Shown here: in pieces, positions 25,589 through 34,800 of the stretch
Layout: the number at the start of each line of letters is the position of its first letter
How positions within the stretch are numbered: position 1 is the first letter of the stretch
Assembly (NCBI RefSeq): GCF_005938675.2
Contig: NZ_VCCH02000032.1
Span: 16,777-80,776 of the forward strand
DNA length: 64,000 nucleotides
DNA from: Mycobacterium sp. KBS0706
Lineage (GTDB): Bacteria; Pseudomonadota; Alphaproteobacteria; DSM-16000; Inquilinaceae
Reading direction: 5' to 3'
Made by a program: the position numbers and the translations under genes
Notes under the pieces: model-generated
What the model saw: the letters and a program-made list of their open reading frames with translations, nothing else
Database searches by the model: none
Told to the model about the DNA's origin: nothing

Positions 25589-27144
25589 CTGATGTCTCCC
25601 ATGGCGGCACGGCGCGTCGCGCCCTGCCCGCTCTCTTGGAATCCGAGGCCCGAGGCCAAATGCATGATCGCCTCCTCGCTCATCTCGCCGGGCCCCAGCT
25701 CGCCCGCCAGGCGGCCTTCATGCAGGACCAGGATGCGGTCGCTGATGCCGATCAGCTCCGGTAGCTCGGACGAGATGGCGACGATGCCGGCGCCCTGGTC
25801 GGCGAGCTCGCGCAGGATGGCGTAGATCTGCGCCTTGGCGCCGATGTCGACGCCGCGCGTCGGCTCGTCGACGAACAGCACGCGGGGGTTGACCGCCAAG
25901 AGGCGGGCCAGCGCCACCTTCTGCTGATTGCCGCCGCTGAGCGTCGCCACCGGCTGCTGCACGCCGGCACAGCGGATGCCCAGGCGCTGGCGCATCGTCT
26001 CGGCCAACGCCGCCTCGCGCCGGCGGCTGACCATGACCCGGCCCGACACCAGACGCAGGTCGAGCGATGAGATGGTCTGGGCGATCGGCAGGTCGAGGAA
26101 GACGCCGTTGCCCTTCCTGTCCTCGCTGAGATAGGCCAGCCCCTGCCGCACCGCGGCGGGGTAGTCGCCCGCCGGCACCTCGGCGCCGTCGCACATGACC
26201 TTTCCGGCGGCGCGCCGGGCCAGGCCGCAGATCGCCTGCACCGTCTCGGTGCGGCCGGAACCGATCAGCCCGCCCAGGCCGACGATCTCGCCCGGCCGGA
26301 CCTCGAAGCCGACATCGCGGACGATGCCGCCATCAGACAGGCCCTCGACCTTGAGCAGCGGGGCCGCGACGGCCGGCCCCCGGCGCGGCGGATACAGGTC
26401 GAGCAGCGGCCGGCCGACCATCTTGGCCGCCACCTGCTCCGGCGTCGTCGCCGCGGTCGGCAGCGTCTCGACATAGGCGCCGTCGCGGAACACGGTGATG
26501 CGGTCGGCGATGGCGAAGATCTCGGCCATGCGGTGGCTGATATAGATGATGCCGATCCCCCGCGCCTGCAGGCCGCGGATGATGGCGAACAGCGCCTCGG
26601 CCTCCGCCTCGGTCAGCGCCGCCGTCGGCTCGTCCAGGATCAGCACCCGGCAGTTCAGCGTCAGGGCCTTGGCGATCTCGACGATCTGCTGGCTGGCGAT
26701 CGGCAGCTCGGCGGCCCGCACATCGACCGGCACCGGATGCAGGCTGGCCAGCACCGCCTCGGCCCGCCGCTTCAGGTCGCGCGTGTCCATCCACAGGCCG
26801 CGCCTGACGCCGCGGCGGCTATTGGTCTCCGCCATGAAGATGTTCTCGGCCACCGTGGCGTCGGGGCACAGCGCGATCTCCTGGTGCACCAGGCCGATGC
26901 CCAGCGCCTGGGCCGCGGCCGGGCTGGGGATCCGCACCGGCCTGCCGTCCAGGCTGACCGTGCCGCGGTCGGGCTGGTGCACGCCGCCCAGCACGTTCAT
27001 CAGCGTCGACTTGCCGGCGCCGTTCTCGCCCATCAGGGCGTGCACCTCGCCGGCGCGCAGCTCGAACCGCACGCCGGACAGCGCGCGGACCGGGCCGAAG
27101 CTCTTGGCGATGTCGTGGACGGAGAGGAGCGGCGGTGCGGTCAC
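25585..27144 (-). CDS. CUT2-type sugar ABC transporter ATPase (two NBDs)
   Basis: 519 residues with two fused nucleotide-binding domains, as in RbsA/MglA. NBD1 has Walker A GENGAGKST, a degenerate signature (LPIASQQ) and Walker B VLILDEPTAALT. NBD2 has a non-canonical Walker A (GLIGSGRTE), full signature LSGGNQQK, and VLFVDEPTRGVD. This complementary asymmetry is normal for the family. It powers import through the permease, with which it is translationally coupled. 64 nt separate it from the binding-protein gene. Confidence 0.92.
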   Translation of the reverse strand: MTAPPLLSVHDIAKSFGPVRALSGVRFELRAGEVHALMGENGAGKSTLMNVLGGVHQPDRGTVSLDGRPVRIPSPAAAQALGIGLVHQEIALCPDATVAENIFMAETNSRRGVRRGLWMDTRDLKRRAEAVLASLHPVPVDVRAAELPIASQQIVEIAKALTLNCRVLILDEPTAALTEAEAEALFAIIRGLQARGIGIIYISHRMAEIFAIADRITVFRDGAYVETLPTAATTPEQVAAKMVGRPLLDLYPPRRGPAVAAPLLKVEGLSDGGIVRDVGFEVRPGEIVGLGGLIGSGRTETVQAICGLARRAAGKVMCDGAEVPAGDYPAAVRQGLAYLSEDRKGNGVFLDLPIAQTISSLDLRLVSGRVMVSRRREAALAETMRQRLGIRCAGVQQPVATLSGGNQQKVALARLLAVNPRVLFVDEPTRGVDIGAKAQIYAILRELADQGAGIVAISSELPELIGISDRILVLHEGRLAGELGPGEMSEEAIMHLASGLGFQESGQGATRRAAMGDIR

Positions 27145-27208
27145 GTCGACGGCTTTCCTGGGTCGCGGAGGCCGGCCAGGGCGGTCCCGGCCGGCGGTCG
27201 GGCAGCGG

Positions 27209-28246
27209 TTATTCCTCGATGCCCTTGGTGCCGCGGCGCTTCAGGTACTTGTCCCAGTAGAACTCGTCGGCATTGGCCGCCGTGACCACGGCGTAGCCAT
27301 TGTCGATGAACGGGATCACCATCGGGTTGCGCCCGGCGCTCTTGGCGTCGTTCATCGGGTCGATCAGCTCCGGATGCGCGGCCATGTACAGCGCCATGAA
27401 GCCCATATAGCCCTGCATGCCCTGGTTCGGGTTGACCGAGCCGAAGACCTGGCCGGCCTTGATCATGTCGAGGATCTTGGCGTTCACGTCGGCGGTCATG
27501 ACCTTGATCTTGCCGCCGAGCTCGACGCTGGCCTGGGCGGCGCCGAGGGCCGAGTTCGCCTCCGGCATGAACAGCGCGCCGAGATCGGGGTTGGCCTGGG
27601 CCATCGACAGCACGGCCTGGTAGGCCTTGTTCGGGTCCTGGTTCGAGGCGGCGCGGGCGACCAGCTTCATGTCCGGCCACTTCTCCTCCATCCGCTTGAT
27701 GAAGGCGGCGACGCGGCGGTCGTGGTTGTCCTGGCCCGGATTCTCCAGCACGCCGTATTCGCCCTTGCCGCCCATCGCCTCGGCCACCGCATCGGCGGCG
27801 CCCTTGCCCTCGAGGTCGTTGTTCGAGGTGATGAAGGCGGTACGGTTCGAGTTCGGCGAATCCGCGGCGAAGGTGACGATCGCCGTGCCCTGCTCCATCG
27901 CCCGGTTGATCGGCTCGATGAACGGGTCGGAGTTCATCGGATGCACCAGGATGCCCTTGGGCTGGCGGGCCAGGATCTGGTCGAAGCTGGCGATCTGCTT
28001 GGTCACGTCATAGTCGGGCGTGCCGGTGTAGATGGTCTCGCAGCCCATCTGTTTGCCGGCCTGCTTGAACATCTCGTAGACCGGGAACCAGTACTCGACG
28101 CCCGAGACCATCACGTTCATGGCGTAGAGCTCGCCGGGCGCGCAGCGGAACGGCTCCGCGGCATTCGCCGGGGCCACCGACGCGCCGGACAGGGCCATCG
28201 CCAGGGCGGCGCCCGCCAGGAACCGTGCGCGAAGTGTCGTCATCAT
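27209..28246 (-). CDS. Periplasmic sugar-binding protein of CUT2 ABC transporter
   Basis: 345 residues. Signal peptide with AGAALAMALSGASVAPANA, cleaved after ANA. Peripla_BP_4 fold: MNVMVSGVEYWFPVYEMFKQ, ILVHPMNSDPFIEPINRAM, AFITSNNDLEGKGAADAVAE and ALFMPEANSALGAAQA. It captures the substrate in the periplasm for the adjacent ATPase-permease pair. It is the first gene of the long leftward cluster (to 17144), and the best candidate promoter and operator lie just upstream. Confidence 0.9.
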   Translation of the reverse strand: MMTTLRARFLAGAALAMALSGASVAPANAAEPFRCAPGELYAMNVMVSGVEYWFPVYEMFKQAGKQMGCETIYTGTPDYDVTKQIASFDQILARQPKGILVHPMNSDPFIEPINRAMEQGTAIVTFAADSPNSNRTAFITSNNDLEGKGAADAVAEAMGGKGEYGVLENPGQDNHDRRVAAFIKRMEEKWPDMKLVARAASNQDPNKAYQAVLSMAQANPDLGALFMPEANSALGAAQASVELGGKIKVMTADVNAKILDMIKAGQVFGSVNPNQGMQGYMGFMALYMAAHPELIDPMNDAKSAGRNPMVIPFIDNGYAVVTAANADEFYWDKYLKRRGTKGIEE

Positions 28247-28297
28247 TCATCCTCCCCTGATCCCGGCGGCGTCCTGCACGGCCGGTTGTTGATGTAT

Positions 28298-28314
28298 ATT
28301 TCAATGACTGAAAT
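28298..28314. promoter_or_regulatory. Inverted repeat upstream of the sugar-uptake operon
   Basis: ATTTCA-ATGAC-TGAAAT is a perfect 6-bp inverted repeat in a locally AT-rich stretch about 50 nt before the binding-protein start. Likely operator for the SorC regulator encoded in this cluster. The 348-bp gap (28247-28594) also holds a terminator and a family B repeat. Confidence 0.5.
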
Positions 28315-28375
28315 TTCTTCCGTTCAAGAAAGCGGGGTTTGTGGACGGCGTCAAGCGCTTTGTCGGCGGGCAACG

Positions 28376-28409
28376 AAAAAGGGGCGCGCCGACGGAATCG
28401 GCGCGCCCC
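28376..28409 (-). terminator. Rho-independent terminator downstream of the RidA-like gene
   Basis: GGGGCGCGCCGA (28381-28392) and TCGGCGCGCCCC (28398-28409) form a perfect 12-bp stem with a 5-nt loop. On the minus strand it is followed by TTTTT (28380-28376), so it stops transcription coming from the RidA side before it reaches the sugar operon promoter. Confidence 0.8.
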
Positions 28410-28464
28410 TTTGGCGACGATGGATTATCGACGGCCTTTGATCGACTCTCCGGCCCTACTTCCT

Positions 28465-28566
28465 TTCGTCATGGCGAAGCCCGTAGCGCCGTGGCCATCC
28501 AGGGCCGCTGGCACCGGCCCCTGGATGGCGACGCCCCTTCGGGGCTCGCCATGACGGGTCAATATC
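28465..28566. repeat. Palindromic intergenic repeat, family B, copy 2
   Basis: TTCGTCATGGCGAAGCCCG to GGGGCTCGCCATGACGGGTC, in the same orientation as the copy at 7517-7619. It keeps the inner CCATCCAGGG/CCCTGGATGG inversion and differs mostly in the loop. Lies between the RidA-like stop and its terminator. Confidence 0.85.
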
Positions 28567-28594
28567 TCGCTGGCAGAGGACGGGCCGCGGGCGA

Positions 28595-28993
28595 TCAGGC
28601 CGCCTGCGGGATGCGCGCGATGACCTTGATCTCGAAATCGAAGCCCGCCAGCCAGTTCACGCCCACCGCGGTCCAGTTCGGATAGGGCGGCTCGCCGATC
28701 GTCTTCAGCCGGATCGTATTGAACGTCTCCCACTGCGCGGCCGGGTCGGTGTGGAAGCTGGTGATATCGACGACGTCCTCGAAGCTGCAGCCGGCAGCCT
28801 TCAGCACGGCCGTGAGATTGTCGAAGGCGAGCTGGACCTGCTTGGCGAAATCCGGCTCGGGCGACCCGTCCTCGCGGCTGCCGACCTGGCCCGAGACGAA
28901 CAGCAGATCGCCCGAGCGGATCGCCGCCGAATAGCGGTTGATCTCGTAGAGCGCCTGCCGCCCGGCAGGGAAAACCGCTTCGCGTCTGGCCAT
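28595..28993 (-). CDS. RidA/YjgF-family protein lacking the catalytic Arg
   Basis: 132 residues, typical Rid length, with INRYSAAIRSGDLLFVSGQV at the start and AFDNLTAVLKAAGCSFEDVV. True RidA imine deaminases carry an Arg in a PARxxVEV-type segment; here the aligned stretch reads YPNWTAVGVNWLAGFDFEIK, with Trp at the Arg position. It therefore belongs to one of the Rid subgroups not expected to have classical RidA activity. ATG 28993 is preferred over an upstream in-frame start at 29116, because the TetR-style repeats lie in between. No metabolic partner adjoins it. Confidence 0.87.
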   Translation of the reverse strand: MARREAVFPAGRQALYEINRYSAAIRSGDLLFVSGQVGSREDGSPEPDFAKQVQLAFDNLTAVLKAAGCSFEDVVDITSFHTDPAAQWETFNTIRLKTIGEPPYPNWTAVGVNWLAGFDFEIKVIARIPQAA

Positions 28994-29085
28994 CGCTTTC
29001 ACTCCTTTGAGACAGACCTGACCTTCCTGCCGTCGCGACGATCGCCGGGCTTCGGGTTCTGGTCCTGACTGGGACGAGCACTCAG

Positions 29086-29129
29086 ATACGCCCCGTATGT
29101 CGCCATATCGGAACATACGCCGCGTATGT
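29086..29129. promoter_or_regulatory. Two TetR-style operators upstream of the RidA-like gene
   Basis: ACATACG-CCG-CGTATGT (29113-29129) is a perfect 7-bp inverted repeat, and ATACG-CCC-CGTAT (29086-29098) repeats the core with centres 29 bp apart, close to three helical turns. A further GCATACGCG half-site follows at about 29136. The size and symmetry suit a TetR-family dimer, but no such gene is in the window. Confidence 0.6.
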
Positions 29130-29327
29130 CAATGCGCATACGCGCGCAAATCTCTGAAAACGGAGTGGATCGAGGTCATTCGTTCGGCCAGGGCCGACGG
29201 GATTTCGAGCGAACATCCAGTCTTGAACCCTCCTGCCTACAGGAAATAACTCACATTTATTCCTACTTCCGGGTTGACGCTCCTATCGTTCTCAAGGAAG
29301 AATTAATTGCAACTCTGAATTCAAAAT
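29130..29327 (+). promoter_or_regulatory. Upstream region of the FecR-PKD-cyclase operon
   Basis: Less GC-rich than the surroundings. TTGACG at 29274-29279 is a possible -35, but I cannot assign a convincing -10. No operator palindrome and no clear ribosome-binding site before ATG 29328. Confidence 0.35.
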
Positions 29328-31772
29328 ATGAAACAAACAGTCGCATTCTTGCTGCTTGCTCCGGCCAAGGGGTCGACAAAGGTTTCGGGGAGCCTTGTGC
29401 AAGAGTACGGGGCATTCTCGAAGCGTGCCTTCGTCGCCAGCCTGGCTGAGTGGGCAGCTCCCGTCCTCCCTGCCATTGTTGTGCTTGCCTTGGCAATTTC
29501 GCCCCCGGCCGCCAAGGCCGAGACCATCGAGGTTCAACTCCAGCCGAACCAGACTCTCCGACAGCTTTCCGAGCAGTATCTGGGCGACCCTGATCTCTGG
29601 CCCGAGATTCTCAAGGCTTCCGACATCGCTTCAGTCGCGCAGCTGCCGTCGGGCCAGCTGCTGCGGGTGCCGGTAGATCTGATCGCCGCCGCCGAACGCA
29701 CCCTGACGCGCTGCGCCGACCAGATCAGGCTGGCGAACCTCGCCGGTGCGCAACTCTTCGCGCCGGATGAGATCAAGGACGCCATCGATCTCTACGACCG
29801 GGCGCTCGACCGTCGCGTTGAGCGCCTCTGGGGCGACGCCAAAGACCTCGCCCTCAAATCTCACTCGGAAGCTGCGAAGGCCCTCGCCCTGTCGAGAGAA
29901 CGGCGCGACGAGGCGGCTGAGGCACTGCTGAGCGACAGGAACGGATGGGTCGAAGCCCAGAAGCCGAAGGACCTCGGATGGAACGATGCCCAACTCCGCG
30001 CCGTCCTGGTGGAGCAGGAAAAGGTTCGCACCCTGTCGGATTCGACGGCGCAGCTGACCTTCCGGGACGCCAGCCGGCTCAGGCTCAACGCCAACTCGAA
30101 CGCCGTCATCCAGGAGATGCGCTACGACCCGCTGACCAAGCATGAGGAGGCGAAGGTCAGCCTGATCGAGGGCGATCTCTACGCCCTTCTGGCCGGAGAA
30201 AGCGACCGCACGAGCTTTGCCGTCGACATTCCCGAGGCCAAGGCCCGCATCGAGTCCGGCGACTTCTGGGTCAGCAGTGGCGATGCCGGTGCCAAGTTCG
30301 CCAACTATGACGATCGCCCCGTCTCGGTCGCGGCCAGCGGCGAGACGGTCGTGCTCGGGCGGAACGAGGGCCTCGTCCTCTCCGCGGATGGCGATATTAC
30401 CGAGAAGCGCAATGTCCTCGGCGCGCCTCGGCTGTCGGCGCCCGCGGATGACGGCGTCGTCTACAACCCGCCATTCGATCTCGCTTGGTCCGGCTCCCCG
30501 GATGCCGGGGGCTACTGGCTCGAGATCGGGGCCGACCAGTCATTCGACGGCATGCTTGTTTCGGAGTTCGGCCTTGCGAAACCGACCTTCCGTGTCGAGG
30601 ACCTGCCTCCCGGCACGTACTACTGGCGGGTCTCCGCCCTCGATGCCTTCGGCTTGCCAGGACAGCGGAGCGCTCCCTGGCGATTCAGCGTGGCGATGGA
30701 CACTGCCCCGCCCTTCCTGAGGCTCGACGCACCGGGCGAGGGAGCGATCGAGCGCGACGCCGCGATCGAGATCCGGGGCGAGACGGAGCCCGGCGCAACC
30801 GTCGCGGTGAACGGCCGGCCGGTCGAAGTGGCCGCCTCGGGGCGGTTCGCCGGGCCGATGACGGCCAGCGAGGGGGAAAACCGGGTCGAGGTCGTGGCCG
30901 CCGACGCCGCCGGCAACGTCACCCGGCTGATGCGCGGGATCCGCTACATGCCGGACCGGTCCGAGGCGGTGGTCCTGGATGCGTCGGTGCCCCGGGATCC
31001 GGCAGGCCGGATCCTGAGCAGCGGCGATGTCGTGTCCCTCATCGGCCACACCACGCCGACGACCCGCATCGATGTCGTCGGCGCCGACGGCGCTCCCCGC
31101 GGATCGACAGCCAGCGATCCGGCCGGCCGCTTCGCCCTCAATATCGGCCTCGGCGCTGACACGGAAGCGCTCTCGGTGATCGTGACCGCCCCGTCGGGTT
31201 TCCGCACTTCGCACAGCTTCGACATCGTGGTCGACCGCGAGCGGCCGACCATCACGCTTGCGGAGGAGTTGCCCCGGCTCACCGCATCCGAAACGCTGCC
31301 CATCAGGGGGCGGATTGCCAAGACCGGGGCGACGCTCCGCCTCAACGGCGGCGCGGTCGGGCTGAGGGATGGCGCCTTCGCCGAGACAATCAGCCTGCGC
31401 GCCGGGGACAACCCGATCGAGCTCGTCGCCACCGACACGCTGGGCAACACCGACGTGGCCCGGTTCACGGTCACGCTCGACAAGGATCCGCCCCGGCTGG
31501 TGGCGGCGAAGCTCACCCCCGAAAAGGGCCCCGCCGGGACCTTTGCGGCGCTCGAGATCCGCGCCTCCGACGCTTCGGGGCTCGCGGCGACCGCGCTGGC
31601 GACCGTGGGCCATGGCGGGCAGGCGGCCAATGCGGTGCTCCGCTTCAACCGTGCCACGCAAACCTATCGGGGCTCGGTTCCCGTTTCCCGCCGAGAGCTG
31701 AAATCGGCGGCGGTCAGAACGGTGGAGCTCACGGATGCCGCCGGCAACCGGCAGTCATACCGGATGGATTGA
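29328..31772 (+). CDS. Secreted LysM-FecR protein with Ig-like repeats
   Basis: 814 residues. After a membrane-spanning signal (PAIVVLALAISPPAAKAET) comes a LysM-like module, EVQLQPNQTLRQLSEQYLGD (about 67-112), a helical stretch (115-215), a FecR domain (about 225-345, with VRTLSDSTAQLTFRDASRLR and EAKVSLIEGDLYALL), an Fn3-like domain with GTYYWRVSALDAFG (370-455), and about four Ig-like domains to the end. LysM suggests peptidoglycan binding. ATG 29328 has no clear ribosome-binding site; GTG 29397, with GGGGAG just upstream, is an alternative that leaves a more normal signal peptide. First gene of an operon with the PKD protein and the cyclase. Confidence 0.85.
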   Translation: MKQTVAFLLLAPAKGSTKVSGSLVQEYGAFSKRAFVASLAEWAAPVLPAIVVLALAISPPAAKAETIEVQLQPNQTLRQLSEQYLGDPDLWPEILKASDIASVAQLPSGQLLRVPVDLIAAAERTLTRCADQIRLANLAGAQLFAPDEIKDAIDLYDRALDRRVERLWGDAKDLALKSHSEAAKALALSRERRDEAAEALLSDRNGWVEAQKPKDLGWNDAQLRAVLVEQEKVRTLSDSTAQLTFRDASRLRLNANSNAVIQEMRYDPLTKHEEAKVSLIEGDLYALLAGESDRTSFAVDIPEAKARIESGDFWVSSGDAGAKFANYDDRPVSVAASGETVVLGRNEGLVLSADGDITEKRNVLGAPRLSAPADDGVVYNPPFDLAWSGSPDAGGYWLEIGADQSFDGMLVSEFGLAKPTFRVEDLPPGTYYWRVSALDAFGLPGQRSAPWRFSVAMDTAPPFLRLDAPGEGAIERDAAIEIRGETEPGATVAVNGRPVEVAASGRFAGPMTASEGENRVEVVAADAAGNVTRLMRGIRYMPDRSEAVVLDASVPRDPAGRILSSGDVVSLIGHTTPTTRIDVVGADGAPRGSTASDPAGRFALNIGLGADTEALSVIVTAPSGFRTSHSFDIVVDRERPTITLAEELPRLTASETLPIRGRIAKTGATLRLNGGAVGLRDGAFAETISLRAGDNPIELVATDTLGNTDVARFTVTLDKDPPRLVAAKLTPEKGPAGTFAALEIRASDASGLAATALATVGHGGQAANAVLRFNRATQTYRGSVPVSRRELKSAAVRTVELTDAAGNRQSYRMD

Positions 31773-31811
31773 GCCGGAGATGTTCGAGGAAAGGTCGGTC
31801 GGGGCAAGAGC

Positions 31812-34800
31812 ATGAAGGCAGGTCACCCGAGGAGAGCACTGTTCGGCGTCGCCCTGGTCGTGCTGGCAGGCGCATGGACGTTGCCGGCGCATGCCGACGA
31901 GAGACCGGCTCTTGTCACCTACGGCGGGGACGCGCCCACCAGGGAGGGCGATTTCTACGGCGATCAAACGATCTACATCAGCGTGCCGGAGGACTCGACC
32001 GGGCGGCTGTGGATCAATGTGTTCGACCCCGGGATCGGCCCGGCGTACGACAAGCCCGCGGGTCCGGGCAGGACCCGCTACGCGGTGTTCGGCGGCCCCG
32101 CCGCCTTCTCGCTTCCCCCGGTCGCCCCGGCTGATCCGCCGCCCGAAGCCGCGGCCGCGGGCACGCTGATCGCGGAGCGGGTCTTCGGCAACGAGCCGGA
32201 CGCGGTCGGGCAATGGAAGACGGTGGCCGTCGTCGATCCGAGCCAGGGCGACGCCGTCGATGGACGCAGGATCTTCCGCCTGCTGGTGCAGGGGTTGGAG
32301 GGGGCGGCGGGCAACGTCTTCGATGTCGCCGTCAGCGCCCGCGGGACGGAGCCCATCGAGCCCGAGGGGCTGGAGATCTTCGCCTATCGGCTGACCGTCC
32401 GCGCCCCCGATCCGAAATCCTTCGCGGAGCTGCGGTTCCACCCGCCCGCAGGAGCCGACCGGCTGGTCGTCCATGGCTTCGACCTGGCCTATGGCACCCT
32501 CGATCTGACGACCGCGTTCTCTTCGGTCCCGCTCAAGGCGTCGGGCCAGGACAGGTGGCGGGCGACCGAGATCGCTCTCGACCCGCGCGCGGGGGGAGCG
32601 ATGGCCGCTCTCGACTTCGGCCGCGGCGTAGAAACGCCGAACGACGCCACCTTCATGATTGCCGATGCCGCAGGCAAGCCGGTGCGGTTCGAGCTCCCGG
32701 TGCGACTCTGGCCGGCCCTGGTCCGGCCGAAGCCTGCGGTCGACCGGTCCGACCTGGCGGCCTGCGGATCGGTGTCGTTCGACGCCGGCCGGTCCGTGGA
32801 TCCGAAGGGCGGGCATCTCACCTACCGATGGGATTTCGGCGACGGCTCCGCCGCCGAGGGGCCGCTCGTCCGCCACGACTACAGGGCGCCGGGCCGGTAC
32901 AAGGCCCGCCTGGAGGTTCTCGGCTCCTCCGCCAAGATCGGCGACGGCGCCGCGACCGATTTCACCGTCGACGTGAAAACGCCCCCGGACGCCCGGATCG
33001 CATCCCCCGCATCCGCGGCAACCGGCGCCGAGGTGGCATTCGACGGCAGCGGCTCGGTCGCCGACAGATCGCCGATCCGGCACCGGACCTGGCGCTTCAG
33101 CGACGGGACCACGCTCAAGGGCGCCAAGGTCAGCCGGCGCTTCGACGCGCCGGGCCGCTATCTCGCCAGCCTGACGGTCGACGACGGCTCCGGCCGGCCT
33201 TGCGGCACCGACACCACGGAAGCCTCGATCCTCGTCAACACGACACCGGTCGCCGTGCTCGGCCCCGACCGCCGCGCCTCGGTGGGCGAGGATGTCGCCT
33301 TCGACGCCCGCCGGTCCTTTGATGCCGATGGCCGGATCACGGCCTATGCCTGGGATTTCGACGACGGCACGCGAAGCGACGCCGCCCGGCCGGCCCATGC
33401 CTATGATCGGCCCGGAACCTACATCGTCCGGCTGACCGTGGCGGACGATGCGGGGCTGCCCAATTCGATGGCGTCGGCCACGACCTCGATCACCGTCAAT
33501 GCCCCGCCGACGTCGGTGGCCGGCGCCGATCAATCGGCGGCCGTCGGCGAGCCGCTGGTGTTCGACGGCTCCGCCTCCAGCGACCCGGACGGCCGCCTCC
33601 TGGCCTGGGACTGGGATTTCGGCGATGGCCAGGGAGGGGCTGGGGAACAGGCGACCCATGCCTTCAGCCGGCCCGGCATCTATCGGGTCAGGCTCACCGT
33701 GCGCGATGATTCCGGAACCAGCTCGGCGACCGGCGAAAGCACGCTCAGGGTGCGCGTGAACGATCCGCCGGTCGCGGTCGCCGGACCCGATCTGGTGGTG
33801 ACCGCCAGCGCGGTCGCCTTCGACGGCATCGGCTCCTTCGATCGCGACGACGCGATCGCGGAGTATGCCTGGGATTTCGGCGACGGCGGCACCGGCACCG
33901 GATCCAGGCCGACCCATGTCTACGAGACCCCCGGCCGCTATCCGGTCCGCCTGACGGTGACCGATCGATCGGGGACGAAACGCAATTCGGCGAGCGACAC
34001 CATGACCGTGGTGGTCAACGCCCGGCCAGTGGCCGATCCCGGGCCCGACAGGATCGTCGCGCCCGGGGAGAAGGTGGTGTTCGACGGCAGCCGCTCGCTC
34101 GACCCGGACGGCGACATCGCCGACTATCGCTGGGACTTCCGCGACGGCAGCGAGGGCAAAGGCCGCATCGCCTCGCACGGCTTTGCCAGGCCGGGGGTCT
34201 ACGATGTCAGGCTGGCGGTGACCGACGACAGCGGCGATGCCGATGCCGTCGACTACAAGGAGGCCAGGATCACCGTCAACGCCGCGCCGGTCGCGGACCT
34301 GGGCGGAGACCTTATCGCTGCGCCGGGCGACATCGTCAGGCTGAGCGCCGCGAGCTCCTATGATCCGGACGGCCGGATCGTGAGCTATCGCTGGGACTTC
34401 GGCGACGACGCCCCCCCCATCTCCACTGCGCAGGTCGAACGGACATTCAGCGCGCCAGGGCTCTACACCGCCCGCCTCACCGTGGCGGACGACAGCGGCG
34501 CGTCCAACGGCTTCGACTCCCGGGAGATCAAGATCGCCGTCAATCACGCGCCTGTCGCCGATGCCGGTCCTGAGATGATGACCGAAAGCCTGATCGTGTC
34601 CTTCGATGGCACTGCCTCGACCGACCCCGATGGCGACGCCCTGACCTATCGCTGGGATTTCGGCGACGGGACGTCGGCGATCGGCGCCCGGGCGCAGCAC
34701 ACCTATGCGGCCGCCGGCACCTATCCGATCATCCTCGTCGTCGATGACGGCAAGGGGCTCGGGAACTCCATCGGCCGGATCGCCCGATCCCTCGTCATCC

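Noticed and set aside
23631..25610. Single 659-codon frame suggesting a permease-SorC fusion
   Set aside because: The first half is an out-of-frame reading of the permease gene. The SorC protein has its own ATG at 24611, 5 nt after the permease stop.
25585..27144. Degenerate Walker A and signature motifs as signs of a broken ATPase
   Set aside because: Complementary deviations in the two halves are normal for RbsA/MglA-type fused ATPases, and the second ATPase in the window shows the same pattern.
17144..28246. Assignment as a true AI-2 lsr operon
   Set aside because: There is only one permease, no LsrG, and three oxidoreductases that AI-2 processing does not need. Only the kinase, aldolase and regulator families are shared.
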